Positions 44,237 to 54,502 of a stretch of DNA of 64,000 nucleotides are shown in pieces. This DNA is from Rhodobacter sp. SY28-1. Lineage in GTDB: Bacteria; Pseudomonadota; Alphaproteobacteria; Rhodobacterales; Rhodobacteraceae. The DNA lies in assembly GCF_005222785.1 (NCBI RefSeq), contig NZ_STGH01000003.1:248001-312000 (forward strand). Direction: 5' to 3'. The position numbers were made by a program, and so were the translations under genes. Every line of letters starts with the position of its first letter. Position 1 is the stretch's first letter. The notes beneath the pieces were generated by a model that did no database searches, was not told where the DNA came from, and saw nothing but the letters and a program-made list of their open reading frames with translations.

Positions 44237-44809
44237 TCAGCCCATGCTGCGCATCCGGCGCCGGTTGCGCAATCGGCGCAGGCGCGGGTTCAGGAACAGG
44301 ACGATCCCGCTGAAGCCGAAGACCACCATCGCCGTTGCAGTGATGTCGGCCAGCCAGGTGCCGAAGGTCGACGTCAGCCAGCCCCGCACGTGCAACCGCT
44401 TGAACAGGCTTTCCCAATAGATCCGCGTCTCCAGCACGGTCCCGTCGGGTGCATGGGTGATCCGGCGGCTGTCGGTCTTGATCCAGTAATGCCCGGTCTT
44501 CAGCGCCACGATCACCTGGGCCTCGCCCGTATCAAAGATCGCCGCCTCGCGCCCGTGATAGCTGGTGTCGGGGTCGACGGACAGGGACTTGCCAGGAAAC
44601 AGGCTTTCGGCCAGCGCCCGCGCTTCCTCGGGTGTCATCGGGCGCGGGGCAGGCCAGGTGTCAAACAGGTCCTCGTCATAGCCGTCCTGATCCAGCACGC
44701 CCATCACCAGGCCTTCGTGGTTCAGAAACAGGCCAGTCAACCCGATGATCAGGACCCAGGGCAGCACGATCACCCCAAGCCAGCTGTGGATCGTCTTCAG
44801 AAGCCGCAT
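44237..44809 (-). CDS. PepSY-domain membrane protein, short form
   Basis: 190 residues: an N-terminal helix (IHSWLGVIVLPWVLIIGLTG), a periplasmic PepSY-like domain (DTSYHGREAAIFDTGEAQVI, HYWIKTDSRRITHAP) and a second helix near 150-170 (TATAMVVFGFSGIVLFLNPR). The arrangement matches PepSY-TM proteins, which often accompany ferric-siderophore uptake or act as reductases; this is the compact two-helix form. No TonB receptor is nearby, so the role is open. Confidence 0.8.
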   Translation of the reverse strand: MRLLKTIHSWLGVIVLPWVLIIGLTGLFLNHEGLVMGVLDQDGYDEDLFDTWPAPRPMTPEEARALAESLFPGKSLSVDPDTSYHGREAAIFDTGEAQVIVALKTGHYWIKTDSRRITHAPDGTVLETRIYWESLFKRLHVRGWLTSTFGTWLADITATAMVVFGFSGIVLFLNPRLRRLRNRRRMRSMG

Positions 44810-44882
44810 AAGGTTCTTTCCTTGACCGCATTGACGACCGGACCCTAGTCGGCAGCCGGCAAGCCGTCAGCCCAAATGAAAA

Positions 44883-44901
44883 CGGCGGCCCTAAGCCGCC
44901 G
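44883..44901 (-). terminator. Hairpin terminator after tkt
   Basis: Minus strand: CGGCGGC, loop TTAGG, GCCGCCG then TTTTC. A perfect 7-bp stem, about 27 bases after the tkt stop. Confidence 0.8.
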
Positions 44902-44928
44902 CTTAAATCCGTTTCCTAATCCAAAGGC

Positions 44929-46944
44929 TCAGAGCAGGGCCTTTGCTTTTGCGACCGCTGCCTCGGCAGTGATGCCGAACTCGGCATAGAGCCGCTCCAT
45001 CGGGGCCGAGGCGCCGAAGGTCGACATGCCGACGAAATCGGCCTTGGCCTCACGGCCACGCTCGCCCAGAAGCCAGCGGTCCCAACCCATGCGGACGCCT
45101 GCCTCGATGGCCACACGCACCGGCCCGGCGGGCAGCACCTTCTTGCGGTAAGCCTCGTCCTGCGCGGCAAAAAGCTCCATCGACGGCATCGACACGACGC
45201 GGGTGCCGATCCCTTCGGCCTCAAGCATGTCGCGGGCCTTCAGGGCGATCTCGACTTCCGAGCCGGTCGCCATCAGGATCACCTGACGCTTCCCCGTTGC
45301 CTCGGCCAGCACATAGGCGCCCTTGGCAACCAGGTTGTTCGCCGTGTGGGTCTTCCGCACCGCCGGAAGGTTCTGACGCGACAGCGCCAGCACCGTGGGT
45401 CGGGACTTCTCGGTCAGCGCGATTTCCCACGCTTCCGCGACCTCGACCAGGTCTGCGGGGCGGATGACCAGGGTGTTCGGGGTGCTGCGAGAAATCGCCA
45501 GATGCTCGACCGGCTGGTGGGTCGGACCATCCTCGCCCAGACCGATGGAGTCATGCGTCATGACGTAGACCACCGGGATGCCCATCAACGCCGACAGGCG
45601 CATGGATGGGCGGGCATAGTCGGTAAAGCACATGAATGTCCCGCCATAGGGCCGCACGCCGCCATGCAGCGCCATGCCGTTCATCGCGGCGGCCATGCCA
45701 TGCTCACGGATGCCGAAGTAGACATAGCGGCCTTTGCGATCCTCGGGCGTGAAGACGCCCAGGTCTGCCGTCTTGGTGTTGTTCGACCCCGTCAGGTCCG
45801 CCGAGCCGCCGATGGTTTCCGGCAGGACCGGGTTGACCGCCGCCAGCACCTTTTCTGACGCCGCACGGGTCGCCAGCTTGGGCAGGTCGGCGACCGCCTG
45901 CTTCTTCACTGTGCGGATCGTCGCGCCCAGCTTGGCAGGGGCCTCCAGCGCGAAGATACGCTTGAATTCGGCCTGCTTCGCGGGCGACAGGGCCGCGAAG
46001 CTCGCGTCCCAGTCGGCGCGGGCCTTGGCGCCACGAGTGCCCAGGCTCTCCCACCAGGCCTTGATGTCGGCCGGGATCTCGAACGGCCCGCCGGTCCAGC
46101 CATAGGCATCCTTGGCCGCCTGCAGCTGTGCCTTGTCGGTCAGGGCGCCGTGACCCTTCGACGTATCCTGTGCCGCATGCCCGATGGCGATATGCGTCTT
46201 GCAGGCGACCATCGCGGGGCGGGGGCTGGCCTTGGCCGCCGTCAGCGCCCGGTCGATGTCCGCCGGATCATGCCCGTCACACTCGAACACATCCCAACCG
46301 CTCGCCGCGAACCGCGCCTTCTGGTCGGTCACGTCGGCGATGCTGACCTTGCCGTCGATGGTGATGCCGTTGTTGTCCCACAGCACGATCAGCCGCGACA
46401 GCTGCTGCTTGCCCGCCAGACCGATGGCTTCCTGGCTGACGCCTTCCATCAGGCAACCATCGCCCGCGATGACCCAGGTGTAGTGGTCCTGGATCTTCGC
46501 CCCCCAGCGCGCGCGCAGGTTTTCCTCGGCCATCGCGAAACCGACCGCGTTGGAGATCCCCTGGCCCAGCGGCCCCGTCGTTGTCTCCACCCCCGCGACA
46601 TGGCCGTATTCCGGGTGGCCTGCGGTGATGGCACCCCACTGGCGGAAGTTCTTGATCTGCTCCAGCGTCATGTCCGCGTAGCCGGTCAGGTGCAAAAGCG
46701 CGTAGATCAGCATCGACCCATGCCCCGCCGACAGGATGAACCGGTCGCGGTCGGCCCAGCGGGGGGCCTTGGGGTCAAAGCGAAGATGCTTCTCGAACAG
46801 CACCGTCGCCACATCGGCCATCCCCATCGGCATCCCCGAATGGCCCGAATTCGCCGCTGCCACGGCATCCAGTGCCAGCGCGCGGATCGCGGTGGCGCGC
46901 ATCCAGTGATCGGGGTTCTTGGTGCGAAGGGTCTGGATGTCCAA
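44929..46944 (-). CDS. tkt: Transketolase
   Basis: Transfers two-carbon units between sugar phosphates in the pentose phosphate and Calvin routes (thiamine diphosphate, Mg). 671 residues from a TTG at 46944 ([15 protein letters not shown]), chosen because AAAGGA sits eight bases upstream and the next ATG would remove the conserved opening. Motifs: [37 protein letters not shown] (ThDP/Mg), [19 protein letters not shown] in the second domain, [14 protein letters not shown] long open extension upstream of the TTG on the same strand is antisense to the coiled-coil gene and is rejected. It sits between the gap pair and zapA. Confidence 0.94.
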   Translation of the reverse strand: MDIQTLRTKNPDHWMRATAIRALALDAVAAANSGHSGMPMGMADVATVLFEKHLRFDPKAPRWADRDRFILSAGHGSMLIYALLHLTGYADMTLEQIKNFRQWGAITAGHPEYGHVAGVETTTGPLGQGISNAVGFAMAEENLRARWGAKIQDHYTWVIAGDGCLMEGVSQEAIGLAGKQQLSRLIVLWDNNGITIDGKVSIADVTDQKARFAASGWDVFECDGHDPADIDRALTAAKASPRPAMVACKTHIAIGHAAQDTSKGHGALTDKAQLQAAKDAYGWTGGPFEIPADIKAWWESLGTRGAKARADWDASFAALSPAKQAEFKRIFALEAPAKLGATIRTVKKQAVADLPKLATRAASEKVLAAVNPVLPETIGGSADLTGSNNTKTADLGVFTPEDRKGRYVYFGIREHGMAAAMNGMALHGGVRPYGGTFMCFTDYARPSMRLSALMGIPVVYVMTHDSIGLGEDGPTHQPVEHLAISRSTPNTLVIRPADLVEVAEAWEIALTEKSRPTVLALSRQNLPAVRKTHTANNLVAKGAYVLAEATGKRQVILMATGSEVEIALKARDMLEAEGIGTRVVSMPSMELFAAQDEAYRKKVLPAGPVRVAIEAGVRMGWDRWLLGERGREAKADFVGMSTFGASAPMERLYAEFGITAEAAVAKAKALL

Positions 46945-47167
46945 GGCGGCATTCCTTTGGGCTGAACGGGACAATGGGGTCGCATGCGTCCTAACCAGCG
47001 GGACCGGCAAGATCAAGCTTGCTCCCCAAGGCCTTGGGAAGAAAGGCCGGTCGCCTTTCCGGGGTTTCGCGCTAAGATCGCGGCAAGGCTGTGACGGGCG
47101 ATTCGGGACGGAATCGTCCAGGGGTGTGCGGGTGTGCGTGTTGCGCCCGGGGACAAGAGGGATAGGG

Positions 47168-47665
47168 ATGCAGGAAATCACCGAACTGGAAAAGCGGATC
47201 GCTGCCGCGCTGGAACGGATTGGCAAGGGGTTGGACCGCCTCTCCTCGCAGCCCCGGCCCGGCCCCTCGGTTACGGGCACGGCTGCTCCACCCGCCGACG
47301 CGATGCTGCGCGCCCAGCTTGAGGAAGAGAAGTCCCTGACTGCCCAGCTGCAGGCCCGCCTGCGTGCCGCCAAGGACCGCGAGGCGCGCGGCGACCTGCA
47401 GGAAAAGGTCGACCGGCTGACCCAGGAACTGGATGTGCAGGGGCTGGAACTGCAGCGGATGCGCCGGGTCAATGCCAGCTTGCGCGAACAGCTGGAAACG
47501 CTGCGCAGCGCCCAGGCCAGCGGCGTGACCGAGCCTGGCCAGATCAACAAGGCGATGCAGGCCGAGCTTGACGCCCTGCGGGCCGCCCGGCTGACCGAGA
47601 TCGCCGAGATGGACGAAATCCTCGCCGCCCTGGAACCCCATCTGACGGAGGCCCGCAATGCCTGA
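47168..47665 (+). CDS. Coiled-coil protein upstream of and overlapping zapA
   Basis: 165 residues from the ATG at 47168 (GAGGGATAGGG before it). An opening helix ([20 protein letters not shown]), a Pro-rich break, then a coiled coil (about 45-120; [39 protein letters not shown]). Its last eight bases overlap zapA, so the two are translated together. Family unknown to me; a division-associated partner analogous to ZapB is an inference from context and form. Confidence 0.65.
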   Translation: MQEITELEKRIAAALERIGKGLDRLSSQPRPGPSVTGTAAPPADAMLRAQLEEEKSLTAQLQARLRAAKDREARGDLQEKVDRLTQELDVQGLELQRMRRVNASLREQLETLRSAQASGVTEPGQINKAMQAELDALRAARLTEIAEMDEILAALEPHLTEARNA

Positions 47666-48020
47666 TCTCGAAGTCACTATCGGCGGCCGCCCGTTCCAGG
47701 TCGCCTGCCAGCCCGGCGAAGAACACTTCCTGCGCTCTGCCGCTGCTATGCTCGACACCGAGGCGCAGCCCATCGTCGCGCAGTTGGGCCGCCTGCCCGA
47801 AGCCAAGATGCTGCTGATGGCGGGGCTCATGCTGGCCGACAAGACCGCCGCAGTCGAGGATGAGCTTCGCACCCTGCGCGCCCGCGTCGCCGAACTTGAG
47901 GCGCGCCCGGTCGCCACCCGCGATGTCGCCGTGGTGCCAAAGCAGGTCTCGGACACCCTTGCCGAAATCGCCGCCCGCGCCGAAGCGATGGCGTCCCGGG
48001 TCGAAGAACAGGTCCGCTGA
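47658..48020 (+). CDS. zapA: Cell division protein ZapA
   Basis: 120 residues. The ZapA N-terminal motif reads [20 protein letters not shown] followed by [17 protein letters not shown]; a C-terminal helix mediates dimerisation. ZapA bundles FtsZ filaments at the Z ring. It overlaps the coiled-coil gene upstream and touches the MliC-like gene downstream (last A of the stop equals the first A of its start). Confidence 0.93.
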   Translation: MPDLEVTIGGRPFQVACQPGEEHFLRSAAAMLDTEAQPIVAQLGRLPEAKMLLMAGLMLADKTAAVEDELRTLRARVAELEARPVATRDVAVVPKQVSDTLAEIAARAEAMASRVEEQVR

Positions 48021-48340
48021 TGCGCGGCCTTGTCGCTTTGGCGCTGCTATTGCCGCAGGCCGCACTGGCGCAAGACTTCAGCACCATGCGCTACCAGTGC
48101 GATCGCGGCGTCGAAGTCCCCGCGACCTATGTCAACGGGCCGGACCAGAGCCTTGCCGTGATCCATGTCGAGGGGAGCCAGATCACGCTGGTCGGCGAAC
48201 CCGCAGCCTCGGGTGCGCGCTATGGCTGGCCGTCGGACGGGTCGAACTATGTCTGGTGGACCAAGGGCGACGAGGCGACGCTGTATTGGAAGACGCCCGA
48301 CGGCGAGATGCCGCTTCTGACCTGCAAGACGGCAGCCTGA
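48020..48340 (+). CDS. MliC/PliC-like lysozyme inhibitor, secreted
   Basis: 106 residues. Signal peptide to about residue 18 (GLVALALLLPQAALA), then an eight-strand beta domain with the inhibitor signature: ATYVNGPDQSLAVIHVEGSQ, SGARYGWPSDGSNYVWWTKG and the cysteine pair Cys27/Cys102. These proteins protect the cell wall from host or competitor lysozyme. It shares its junction with zapA (a one-base overlap). Confidence 0.82.
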   Translation: MRGLVALALLLPQAALAQDFSTMRYQCDRGVEVPATYVNGPDQSLAVIHVEGSQITLVGEPAASGARYGWPSDGSNYVWWTKGDEATLYWKTPDGEMPLLTCKTAA

Positions 48341-48348
48341 AACGAAAC

Positions 48349-48367
48349 GGCCCGCCAGGGGCGGGCC
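48349..48367. terminator. Hairpin between convergent genes
   Basis: GGCCCGCC, loop AGG, GGCGGGCC: a perfect 8-bp stem eight bases after the MliC-like gene and 24 bases before the grxD stop; no T-run. Confidence 0.6.
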
Positions 48368-48390
48368 AAGTCTTTCGTAAGGCGGGATCT

Positions 48391-48750
48391 TCAGGCGTTC
48401 GCTTCGCGGATCTTGTCCGCAGCAGCCTTGTCGAAGGCCACGCCCTTGGCTTCCAGAAGCTGGTCAAGCTCCCCGGACAGCGTCATCTCGGTGACTATGT
48501 CGCAGCCGCCGACGAATTCGCCCTTCACATAGAGCTGCGGGATCGTCGGCCAGTCAGAGAAGTCCTTGATCCCCTGCCGGATTTCCGGGTCGGCCAGCAC
48601 GTTCACGTCCTGGAATTCGACGCCCATGAAATTCAGCACCCCGGCCACGCGGGACGAAAACCCGCACTGCGGCATCATCTTGGTGCCCTTCATGAACAGC
48701 ACCACATCGTTCTTCTCGATCGTGTCCTTGATCGTTGCCTCAGCGCTCAT
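48391..48750 (-). CDS. grxD: Monothiol glutaredoxin (Grx4 family)
   Basis: 119 residues. CGFS active site at Cys29-Ser32 in [17 protein letters not shown], preceded by [11 protein letters not shown] and followed by [20 protein letters not shown], which binds glutathione. CGFS glutaredoxins hold [2Fe-2S] clusters with BolA partners and serve iron-sulfur trafficking. It is the last gene of the purL-bolA cluster; the start overlaps the upstream membrane-protein gene by four bases. Confidence 0.96.
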   Translation of the reverse strand: MSAEATIKDTIEKNDVVLFMKGTKMMPQCGFSSRVAGVLNFMGVEFQDVNVLADPEIRQGIKDFSDWPTIPQLYVKGEFVGGCDIVTEMTLSGELDQLLEAKGVAFDKAAADKIREANA

Positions 48751-48989
48751 CGCCTGATCTCCTGTTCGTCATCGTTCGCATTGTGATAGCTGCCCGCGCT
48801 GCGCTGCGCCAGATAGGCCGCCATCCGACGTTCGCTTTCCTGGGTCGCGGCTTTCCTGGCCTCGAAATCCTTGTCTTCGGGTGCCGGGCCGCCGTTCTTC
48901 CTGCGGCTCCGCGCCTTCAGAATGGTGACGATCCCGATCAATGGCAGCAGCGCCGTGACCAGACCACCCAATCCCGCACCCGTTGCCAT
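48747..48989 (-). CDS. Small membrane protein A between bolA and grxD
   Basis: 80 residues, one N-terminal helix ([20 protein letters not shown]) then a basic, charged cytoplasmic tail ([33 protein letters not shown]). The ATGA overlap with grxD (48747-48750) implies coupled translation. I do not recognise a family. Confidence 0.6.
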   Translation of the reverse strand: MATGAGLGGLVTALLPLIGIVTILKARSRRKNGGPAPEDKDFEARKAATQESERRMAAYLAQRSAGSYHNANDDEQEIRR

Positions 48990-49007
48990 CCCCGCGATCC
49001 CTTTCCC

Positions 49008-49319
49008 TCAGACCAGCCCCAGGTCCCGCCCGACGACATAGGCAGCGGCAACGATCCCCACAAGGATCATCGCCAGAAACGGACCCTTAAGGCCTGGCCG
49101 GTCCGCCACCATGCGCGGCAGCCGCAGCAGCGCAAAAAGCAGGAGCAGCAGGATCGCCCCATGCAGGGCCAGGTTGAACGTCACATACCAGTCTGGCTCC
49201 GCCTCGACGATCTCTCCGGCTTCCGGTCGGTCTATCCATTCCATGACCGCGATGAAGACCGAACCGAGCGACATGACCACGGCCCCCATCCGTTCCTGCT
49301 TCGCCTGGGCCTCGGACAT
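49008..49319 (-). CDS. Small membrane protein B between bolA and grxD
   Basis: 103 residues with three helices: MGAVVMSLGSVFIAVMEWID, FNLALHGAILLLLLFALLRL and GPFLAMILVGIVAAAYVVGR. A short acidic periplasmic stretch (IVEAEPDWYVT) separates the first two. Its stop is 18 bases before protein A. No family recognised; the tight placement suggests a role with the iron-sulfur pair. Confidence 0.6.
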   Translation of the reverse strand: MSEAQAKQERMGAVVMSLGSVFIAVMEWIDRPEAGEIVEAEPDWYVTFNLALHGAILLLLLFALLRLPRMVADRPGLKGPFLAMILVGIVAAAYVVGRDLGLV

Positions 49320-49333
49320 GATCGTTCCTTTCG

Positions 49334-49570
49334 TCAGTCGGGTGCCTTTGTCGTCAGCGCCAGCGCATGTAGGGCGCCGTTCGGGCCGTCCATCTTGCCC
49401 TTCAGCGCGGCATAGACCGCGCGCTGCTGCTGGACACGGTTCAGGCCGCGGAACGACTCGTCGATCACCTCGGCCGCAAAATGCGCGCCGTCGTCGCCCT
49501 GCACGCTGATCCTGGCGTTCGGGAAGGCCTCCCGGATCAGGGTTTCGATGTCGCGGGCGTCGATGGGCAT
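49334..49570 (-). CDS. bolA: BolA family protein
   Basis: 78 residues from the ATG at 49570 with GGAGAG before it. A BolA fold: IETLIREAFPNARISVQGDD, HFAAEVIDESFRGLNRVQQQ, and the closing KMDGPNGALHALALTTK with its conserved His. BolA proteins pair with CGFS glutaredoxins to handle [2Fe-2S] clusters; grxD is in the same operon. Confidence 0.92.
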   Translation of the reverse strand: MPIDARDIETLIREAFPNARISVQGDDGAHFAAEVIDESFRGLNRVQQQRAVYAALKGKMDGPNGALHALALTTKAPD

Positions 49571-49595
49571 GGGCACTCTCCGTTGTGCAATCAAC

Positions 49596-50095
49596 CTAAG
49601 CCCGGGTCAGAGACGGTTCAAGGGCTTCCCACTCTGGTCTCAGGATACCGAAGAGCAGGGTATCCACTGTCCGCCCAAGCACCGGAACGAAGTCATGGCT
49701 GCGCAGGCAGGCCTCTTGCACGAACCCCGCGCGGCGGTAGACCGTCTGCGCCCGCAGGTTCTCGGCGCTGCAATCCAGCCAGACCCGCCGCGCGCCATGG
49801 GTGACGAAAGCCCGCTCCAGCAGAGCGCGCAGGAACACCTGACCCCGGCCCTGACCCGCCTCGTCCAGCGCCAGCCGCATCAGCTCCACCCGGCCCGAGG
49901 CATGCCCGATCTCGCAGAAGATCGCGAAACCTGCGCGCGTCCCCGCCGGCTCCCAGATCAGGATCTCGCAATCCGGCGCGTCGAGATAGACCTGCAGGCC
50001 CGCCGCGTCCTCATCGGTGATGTAAAGCGCATAGTCGGGCCGCTGGGCCAAAGCGCGGATGAAAGAGAAATCCGCAGACGTGGCCTGCCGGAAGC

Positions 50096-50099
<4 letters not shown>
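49596..50099 (-). CDS. GNAT-family N-acetyltransferase
   Basis: 167 residues: [20 protein letters not shown] at the start, the strand [20 protein letters not shown], the acetyl-CoA loop [20 protein letters not shown] (QGRGxG/A) and [20 protein letters not shown]. Substrate unknown. The start codon overlaps the purL stop by four bases, so it is part of the purL operon. Confidence 0.85.
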
Positions 50100-52249
<2,150 letters not shown>

Positions 52250-52323
52250 GGCATCCCCTCTGGCAGCTTGGCCGCCTCATATGCGAAAGGCCCGCCAAGG
52301 GCAAACCACCACCTCCCCCCACG

Positions 52324-52354
52324 CCCGAAAATTTTTCGCCGAAAAATTTCGGGG
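52324..52354. repeat. AT-rich near-perfect palindrome in the purL/YciI divergent region
   Basis: CCCGAAAATTTTTCG (52324-52338), one base, CGAAAAATTTCGGG (52340-52353): arms match except for one bulged base. It stands between divergent purL and the DGPF genes, so it cannot end either; it may be an operator, RNA structure or dispersed repeat of the TTCGAA type seen at 16788. Confidence 0.6.
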
Positions 52355-52369
52355 CCGCGCCCATCGTCG

Positions 52370-52396
52370 TGTCGAAATCCCTCCACGTCGCCCGTC
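52370..52396 (+). promoter_or_regulatory. Candidate ECF42-type promoter of the DGPF/sigma operon
   Basis: TGTCGA (52370-52375), 17 bases, CGTC (52393-52396), about 50 bases before the first DGPF start. TGTCGA at -35 with a CGA/TC-like -10 is, as I recall, the motif reported for ECF42 sigma factors, which would make the operon self-activating. Confidence 0.5.
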
Positions 52397-52447
52397 CTTG
52401 CCTTAGGATCGCGCACACATCCGCAGCGCGGCCAGACAGGAGATACG

Positions 52448-52795
52448 ATGAAATACATGCTGACACTCTACGCCGCCCCCGATGCCGAACCCAGCCCCGG
52501 CACGCCCGAGTTCGACGCGATGATGGGTGAATACTTCGGGCTTGAGGAGAAGATGAAAGGCGTCGCCACTTTTCTTGCCGGCGAAGGCCTGCAGCCGGTT
52601 CAAACCGCCACCACGCTTCGCAAGCGCGAGGGCCGCGTCGAGACGATGGACGGCCCCTTTGCCGAGACTCGCGAACACCTTGGCGGATTCTACCTGATCG
52701 AGGCCGCCGATCTCGACGCCGCGCTCCGCTTTGCCGCCGAAATCCCCGCCGCCCGCTACGGCTCGGTCGAGGTGCGCCCCGTGATGGAGTACTGA
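52448..52795 (+). CDS. YciI/DGPF-domain protein 1
   Basis: 115 residues from the ATG at 52448 (AGGAGATAC before it). A single YciI-like fold with the name-giving motif in VETMDGPFAETREHLGGFYL and a C-terminal PAARYGSVEVRPVMEY. DGPF proteins form dimers in an alpha/beta ferredoxin fold and accompany ECF42 sigma factors; their function is unknown. It is followed after one base by a second copy. Confidence 0.88.
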   Translation: MKYMLTLYAAPDAEPSPGTPEFDAMMGEYFGLEEKMKGVATFLAGEGLQPVQTATTLRKREGRVETMDGPFAETREHLGGFYLIEAADLDAALRFAAEIPAARYGSVEVRPVMEY

Positions 52796-52796
52796 G

Positions 52797-53135
52797 ATGA
52801 AATACATGTGCCTGATCTACACCGATCCCAACGTCACTCCGCCGATGGGCGACAGCATGAACGCCGCCTATTTCGATCTGAACCGCCGGATGAAAGAGGC
52901 TGGCGTGATGATCTCCGGCGATGCGCTGCAACCCACCCGGACGGCAACCTCGCTGCGCAAGCGCGGGGACAAGGTCGAGACGATGGACGGCCCCTTCGCC
53001 GAAACGCGTGAGCATCTGGGCGGCTACTACGTCATCGACTGCCCCGACCTCGACCAGGCGCTGCACTGGGCGGCGCAGATTCCGGGTGCCGCCTACGGCA
53101 CGGTCGAAGTGCGCCCGCTTGTCGTCTTCGGATGA
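52797..53135 (+). CDS. YciI/DGPF-domain protein 2
   Basis: 112 residues, paralogous to the preceding gene: MKYMCLIYTDPNVTPPMGDS at the N-terminus, VETMDGPFAETREHLGGYYV with the DGPF motif, and QIPGAAYGTVEVRPLVVFG at the end. The two copies agree over most of the motif region, so a recent duplication or a heterodimer is possible. Its stop overlaps the sigma-factor start (ATGA, 53132-53135). Confidence 0.88.
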   Translation: MKYMCLIYTDPNVTPPMGDSMNAAYFDLNRRMKEAGVMISGDALQPTRTATSLRKRGDKVETMDGPFAETREHLGGYYVIDCPDLDQALHWAAQIPGAAYGTVEVRPLVVFG

Positions 53136-54331
53136 TCGAAGCCACCCTAGGCCGGGTGATGCAGGACGACCGGGGGCGGCTTCTGGCCGCCCTCATCGCC
53201 CGCACGGGCGATTTCCAGCGGGCCGAGGACGCGCTGCAGGAGGCCGCCGCCTCGGCTCTGGTCCACTGGGGCAGGGCAGGGGTCCCCGCCAGCCCCACTG
53301 GCTGGCTTCTGCGCGCCGCCCTGCGCAAGGCCATCGACGGCTATCGCCGCGATACGACACTCTCGCGCCACCGCGACGCCATTGCCGTCCTGGCCGAGGA
53401 AGAGGCCGCCGACCCCGATCCGCAGACCATCCCCGACGACCGCCTGCGACTGATCTTCACCTGCTGCCACCCCGCGCTGGAGGAGAAATCCCGCATCGCC
53501 CTGACCCTGCGGTCGCTCTGCGGCCTGACCACCGCACAGGTCGCCGCCGTCTTCCTGGACGCCGAGCCGACGATGGGCCAGCGCCTCAGCCGCGCCAAGG
53601 CCAAGATCGCCGCTGCACGCATCCCCTTCACCGTTCCTGGAGCAGAGGACCTGCCCGACCGGCTGAACTCCGTCCTGACCGTGGTCTACCTGATCTACAC
53701 CGCCGGCTATGCCCAAGGCCCGCAGATCGGCATCGACCTCTGCACCGAGGCGATCTTCCTTGCCCGCCTGCTGCTCCAACTCGCCCCCGACCAGCCCGAG
53801 GTCGAGGCCGCGCTGGCGCTTCTCCTCCTCACTCAGGCTCGCGCCGCAGCACGCATCGGCCCCGATGGCCAGAGCCTGCCGCCGATTCGGCAGGACCGCA
53901 GCCTGTGGAACCGCGCCGCGCTTGACGAGGGGTTGGCGCTTCTCGACCGCGCCATTTCCCGCCGCGCCCCGGGACCGTTCCAGCTGAAAGCCGCGATCGC
54001 CGCGCTGCATTCCGCCGACGGTCCACCCGACTGGCCGCAGATCGCCGCCCTCTACGCGCGCCTGCATGATTATGAGCCGACCCCCGTGATCGCACTGAAT
54101 CACGCCGTCGCCCTGGCCGAAAGCGGGCAATTGGCGCAGGCGCTGGCGCAGGTGCAGGCGCTTGGCGCACAGCTTGACGGCTACCAGCCCTTCCACGCCG
54201 CCCGCGCCGACTTCCTTGCCCGCATCGGCGACAGCGCCTCGGCCCGGCCTGAATACCTGCGCGCCATCGCACTGGCCGGGTCCGAGGCCGATCGCAGCTT
54301 CCTGCAGGCCCGCCTCTCCGCGCTGAAATGA
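53132..54331 (+). CDS. ECF42-type RNA polymerase sigma factor with C-terminal TPR-like extension
   Basis: 399 residues. An N-terminal sigma region 2 (GDFQRAEDALQEAAASALVH, GWLLRAALRKAIDGYRRD) and region 4 (RSLCGLTTAQVAAVFLDAEP, TMGQRLSRAKAKIAAARI) span about residues 1-180. A helical C-terminal extension of some 210 residues follows (VYLIYTAGYAQGPQIGIDL, NHAVALAESGQLAQALAQVQ with TPR character). This long form with DGPF partners is the ECF42 group, which has no anti-sigma factor; the extension is thought to be required for activity. Translation is coupled to the second DGPF gene. Confidence 0.9.
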   Translation: MIEATLGRVMQDDRGRLLAALIARTGDFQRAEDALQEAAASALVHWGRAGVPASPTGWLLRAALRKAIDGYRRDTTLSRHRDAIAVLAEEEAADPDPQTIPDDRLRLIFTCCHPALEEKSRIALTLRSLCGLTTAQVAAVFLDAEPTMGQRLSRAKAKIAAARIPFTVPGAEDLPDRLNSVLTVVYLIYTAGYAQGPQIGIDLCTEAIFLARLLLQLAPDQPEVEAALALLLLTQARAAARIGPDGQSLPPIRQDRSLWNRAALDEGLALLDRAISRRAPGPFQLKAAIAALHSADGPPDWPQIAALYARLHDYEPTPVIALNHAVALAESGQLAQALAQVQALGAQLDGYQPFHAARADFLARIGDSASARPEYLRAIALAGSEADRSFLQARLSALK

Positions 54332-54338
54332 AAAAAAA

Positions 54339-54359
54339 GGCCGAGCATTACGCTCGGCC
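54339..54359 (-). terminator. Hairpin terminator for the LysR transcript
   Basis: Minus strand: GGCCGAGC, loop GTAAT, GCTCGGCC then a T8 run: a perfect 8-bp stem. The T-run is on the minus strand, so it serves the LysR gene ending at 54503 rather than the sigma gene. Confidence 0.85.
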
Positions 54360-54502
54360 AAGTCCAACAGGGAGGTACGAAGGGACAAGAGCAAGCTCAT
54401 CGTCGCTTCGAGAGTTCAAATAGTGCCCCATGCTTGCGCAAACAAGTCTGGAATGCCCGACGTTTGGGCATTGCCGCTATGCACATGCTGCATGGCAGCA
54501 TT

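Noticed and set aside
44237-44809. PepSY protein as a truncated pseudogene
   Set aside because: It is shorter than many PepSY-TM proteins, but the start, two helices and the domain are intact, so a compact family form is more likely.
46945-47658. Extension of tkt upstream of the TTG
   Set aside because: The extra residues are not transketolase-like and are antisense to the coiled-coil gene; the TTG has a ribosome site and restores the family N-terminus.
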